From Candidatus Omnitrophota bacterium (GTDB lineage: Bacteria > Omnitrophota > Gorgyraeia > Gygaellales > Profunditerraquicolaceae), in contig CAIRWO010000142.1 of NCBI GenBank assembly GCA_903882345.1, positions 1 to 28,281 on the forward strand: a stretch of DNA of 28,281 nucleotides, written 5' to 3'. The notes under the pieces were generated by a model. The model saw nothing but the letters and a program-made list of their open reading frames with translations. It was not told where the DNA came from and ran no database searches. The position numbers and the translations under genes are program-made. Positions 25,779 through 28,281 of this stretch are shown piece after piece (within the stretch, counting starts at the first letter, position 1; every line of letters starts with the position of its first letter).

Positions 25779-27701
25779 TTACTTATCCTTATCATCCTCT
25801 TCTTTAAACTCGGCATCAATAACATCATCGCCCTTCCCGCCGGAGGCGGGTCCCTTTTCCTGTTCTGCTTGAGGATTATCCTGCGCAGTTTGTTCCTTAG
25901 GGCCGGCCTTCTGTTGCTGTTTGGCTGCTGCCTGCTTATAGACCTCTTCTGCCAGCTTATGGGATGCCTTAGTAAGTTCCTCCATCCCCTTCTTGATCCT
26001 TTCGGTATTCTTATCTTTTATCGCGGTCTTTAAATCATTAAGCTTCACTTCAATGTCCGCGCGTTCAGCTTGGTTGACCTTATCACCGTAATCTTTAAGT
26101 GATTTTTCCGTAGCATAAACAAGGTTATCTGCCTGATTGATTACTTCTACCTGCTCTTTTTTCTTCTCGTCTTCGGAAGCGAACTTCTCCGCATCCTTGA
26201 CCATTTTATCGATCTCTTCCTTGGAAAGCTTCTTAGGCGCGGTAATACGGATAGACTGTTCCTTACCTGTGCCCAAATCCTTGGCAGAAACATGCACAAT
26301 ACCGTTGGCATCCAGATCAAAGGCAACTTCTATCTGCGGTATGCCGCGCTGCGCAGGCGGGATACCGACGAGATCGAACCTGCCCAGCTCAACGTTATCG
26401 TCGGCCATCGGCCGTTCGCCCTGCAATACACGCACGGTAACTGCTGTCTGGTTATCCGCGGCCGTGGAAAAAATCTGCGCTTTCCTTGTAGGTATCGTAG
26501 TATTCCTTTCAATTAACTTGGTATTAACGCCGCCTAATGTCTCAATACCTAATGACAAAGGCGTGACGTCAAGCAATAATACATCCTTTACATCTCCCTT
26601 GATGATCGCCGCTTGTATTGCAGCACCCAATGCCACGCATTCCATCGGGTCAACGCCGCGCTCTATTTTTCTGCCGAAATAATCCTCGACAAATTTCTGC
26701 ACGATCGGCATACGCGTGGGGCCGCCGACCATGATTATCCTATCGACACCGTTAAACTCTATGCCTTCTTTGGCAAACGCGTCTTTTGCGTCTTTAAGCG
26801 CCCTCTCAAGCGGGCCGCGACACCTTTCGATGATCGGGCCTATGAGCTCCTCAAGCTTTGCGCGGTTGATTGACATCGTTAAATGCTTAGGGCCGGAAGC
26901 GTCAGCGGTAATGAACGGAAGATTAATATCTGTGGTTAATGTGCTGGAAAGCTCGACCTTTGCCTTCTCCGATGCTTCGCGCAGACGCTGCATTGCCATC
27001 TTATCGTTCTTCAGGTCAATACCCGTATCACGCTTAAATTCCTTAACGATATAGTCGATCATCACATTATCCATGTCCGTGCCGCCAAGTTGCGTATCGC
27101 CATTTGTGGCCATGACCTTAAATCCGCCCTCTTTCCACATTTCCATGATCGTAACATCAAGCGTGCCGCCGCCGAAATCAAAGACCAGGATCTTAAGTTC
27201 TTTCCCGGCTTTTTCCAGGCCGTAAGCAAGGCAGGCAGCTGTAGGTTCGTTTATGATACGCAATACCTTTAATCCGGCGATCTCACCGGCGTCTTTTGTG
27301 GCTGTCCTCTGGTTATCGTCAAAGTAAGCCGGACAGGTTATGACTACCTCTTCCACCTTATCTCCGAGATACGCCTCCGAATCCTGTTTTATCTTCTGCA
27401 AGATAAACGCGGAAATCTGCTGGGGGGTATATTCTTTACCGAAGATGCTGAATTTATAATCTGTGCCCATTTTGCGCTTAGCAGCCTGAATTGTGCCTTC
27501 AGGGTTTATTGCTGCCTGGCGCCTTGCCGGCTCACCAACCAGCCGCTGGCCGTCTTTGGTGAAAGCGACATAAGAAGGAAATGCCTTACCGGACGCAACA
27601 CCCGCACCTTCTGCCGAAGGTATGATTACCGGCCTGCCGGCTTCCATAACAGCAGCTGCGGAATTAGAAGTACCTAAATCAATACCGATTACCTTTGCCA
27701 T
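25779..27701 (-). CDS. dnaK: Chaperone protein DnaK (Hsp70)
   Basis: ATP-dependent protein-folding chaperone. At 640 aa it has the usual length. The phosphate loop GIDLGTSNS is at 6-14, [13 protein letters not shown] is the second signature, and [11 protein letters not shown] is the third. The substrate domain starts after the linker [12 protein letters not shown]. The C-terminal tail is acidic and ends [16 protein letters not shown]; just before it, PASGGKG is encoded by a small GC-rich palindrome (25836-25850). A near-perfect ribosome binding site AGGAGGTGGAG lies before the ATG. The order grpE, dnaK, dnaJ is the standard heat-shock arrangement. Confidence 0.99.
   Translation of the reverse strand: MAKVIGIDLGTSNSAAAVMEAGRPVIIPSAEGAGVASGKAFPSYVAFTKDGQRLVGEPARRQAAINPEGTIQAAKRKMGTDYKFSIFGKEYTPQQISAFILQKIKQDSEAYLGDKVEEVVITCPAYFDDNQRTATKDAGEIAGLKVLRIINEPTAACLAYGLEKAGKELKILVFDFGGGTLDVTIMEMWKEGGFKVMATNGDTQLGGTDMDNVMIDYIVKEFKRDTGIDLKNDKMAMQRLREASEKAKVELSSTLTTDINLPFITADASGPKHLTMSINRAKLEELIGPIIERCRGPLERALKDAKDAFAKEGIEFNGVDRIIMVGGPTRMPIVQKFVEDYFGRKIERGVDPMECVALGAAIQAAIIKGDVKDVLLLDVTPLSLGIETLGGVNTKLIERNTTIPTRKAQIFSTAADNQTAVTVRVLQGERPMADDNVELGRFDLVGIPPAQRGIPQIEVAFDLDANGIVHVSAKDLGTGKEQSIRITAPKKLSKEEIDKMVKDAEKFASEDEKKKEQVEVINQADNLVYATEKSLKDYGDKVNQAERADIEVKLNDLKTAIKDKNTERIKKGMEELTKASHKLAEEVYKQAAAKQQQKAGPKEQTAQDNPQAEQEKGPASGGKGDDVIDAEFKEEDDKDK
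25836..25850. repeat. Small palindrome in the dnaK tail
   Basis: CCCGCC and GGCGGG flank the 3-nt loop GGA. It encodes part of PASGGKG in the poorly conserved region before the DnaK C-terminal motif. Its shape, GCC-3 nt-GGC with extended arms, is like the palindromes in trmD and at the malQ end. Confidence 0.4.
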
Positions 27702-27743
27702 TTCTCCACCTCCTAAAATATTTTTTATCCAGAATAATCAAAG

Positions 27744-28190
27744 TTAACCCGCGTTCTCCTGCTCTGGCGTCTTGCTACATTTTTTTACAGAAACTCTTAC
27801 TTTGGAAGTACGGATCACCCTATCATTTAAAAGATAGCCCTTCTGCAATTCTTCAACCACGGTATGCTCAGGCAAATCCTTGTTTTCTACCTGCATCAAC
27901 GCTTCATGAAAATTGGGATCGAATATTTTGCCCTCTGCTTCTATCGGCTTTATACCGTGCGCCCTAAGCAGATCGTAAAGGTGCGCCAGGATCATTTCCA
28001 CGCCCTTTAAAAATACGGGCGATGCCTGATCTTTTGACTGAGCCAGTTCAATTGTGCGCTCTAAATCATCAAGGATGATCAACAATTCCAATATGATCCC
28101 TTCATTGGCGAATTTAGTAAAATCCTGCCTGTCTTTCTCAAGGCGCTTACGAATATTGTCAAAGTCAGCCGATAACAGTACAAGAATCGG
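27744..28190 (-). CDS. grpE: GrpE nucleotide exchange factor, 5' end missing or disrupted
   Basis: Nucleotide exchange factor for DnaK. The C-terminal part is clear: DDLERTIELA, HLYDLLRAHGIKPIEAEG, FDPNFHEALMQVEN and VVEELQKGYLLNDRVIRTSKVRVS. Reading upstream, the frame continues through LLSADFDNIRKRLEKDRQDF, the conserved end of the long N-terminal helix, back to about 28190. There it meets tandem stops TGA TAG (28196-28191) in the same frame. A full GrpE would have some 30-60 more residues. A shorter reading from TTG at 28091 would cut off the dimerisation helix and is unlikely. Either the 5' part was lost by a rearrangement, or the window end is a wrong join. It lies 42 bp before dnaK. Confidence 0.88.
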   Translation of the reverse strand, partial: PILVLLSADFDNIRKRLEKDRQDFTKFANEGIILELLIILDDLERTIELAQSKDQASPVFLKGVEMILAHLYDLLRAHGIKPIEAEGKIFDPNFHEALMQVENKDLPEHTVVEELQKGYLLNDRVIRTSKVRVSVKKCSKTPEQENAG

Positions 28191-28281
28191 CTATCAGTAC
28201 GCCCCAAGAAAGGGATGGTGCTTACCTATAAGAGGGCCATGTATCAGATAGTCATCCTCTGATGTGGGTCTCATCGCTCAC
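28191..28281. other. Unassigned sequence at the window edge upstream of grpE
   Basis: These 91 bp do not continue GrpE in any frame. On the minus strand they hold a short open stretch ending GKHHPFLGAY before the TGA TAG stops; on the plus strand a similar short stretch also reads open. Neither is recognisable. A 7-bp inverted repeat AGCCGAT/ATCGGCT (28167-28173 and 28186-28192) spans the junction. No hrcA end and no CIRCE element are seen. Confidence 0.4.

Noticed and set aside
27702..28281. CIRCE operator or hrcA next to grpE
   Set aside because: No TTAGCACTC-N9-GAGTGCTAA sequence and no HrcA-like ending were seen; the true upstream side of grpE may be missing from the window.

Overview
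The window comes from an anaerobic bacterium of middling GC content that carries the acetyl-CoA (Wood-Ljungdahl) pathway. It holds 27 recognisable protein genes, all on the minus strand, so transcription runs from high to low coordinates. The mix of a bacterial CooS/AcsB pair, a monofunctional FolD/FchA pair, DnaK/DnaJ, AccD and GGDEF proteins would suit an uncultured acetogen-like lineage. Omnitrophota or another PVC-related phylum is a guess from gene content and the abundance of small palindromes, not a demonstrated placement.

In transcription order, a chaperone block (grpE, cut at its 5' end; dnaK; dnaJ) runs into fmdB-like, vanZ-like, DUF1015 and accD. A good sigma70-type promoter at the end of accD then appears to start a unit of an orphan MalK/UgpC-type ATPase and two GGDEF proteins. 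About 450 bp without a protein gene follows (17855-18302). It is packed with nested, long-range complementary segments and is the best candidate here for an undescribed structured RNA.

The next run starts with queA, tgt, trmD, rplS, rnhB and yraN (tRNA modification and translation). With a 4-bp overlap it continues straight into fhs, fchA, folD, metF, cooS, a CooF-type ferredoxin, an FAD/NAD oxidoreductase and acsB, then malQ. Together these make the methyl branch from formate to methyl-THF, CO dehydrogenase, a route for electrons between CODH and a flavoprotein, and acetyl-CoA synthase. The corrinoid protein subunits (AcsC/AcsD), the methyltransferase AcsE, MetV, formate dehydrogenase and CooC are not in the window. 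FolD has Gln in place of the lysine needed for cyclohydrolase activity, which fits the separate cyclohydrolase gene fchA beside it.

After malQ comes a 165-bp symmetric nested inverted repeat, then a ttcA-like tRNA thiolase gene and rmuC. At the right edge grpE loses its frame about 90 bp before the window ends, either through a real disruption or an assembly join.
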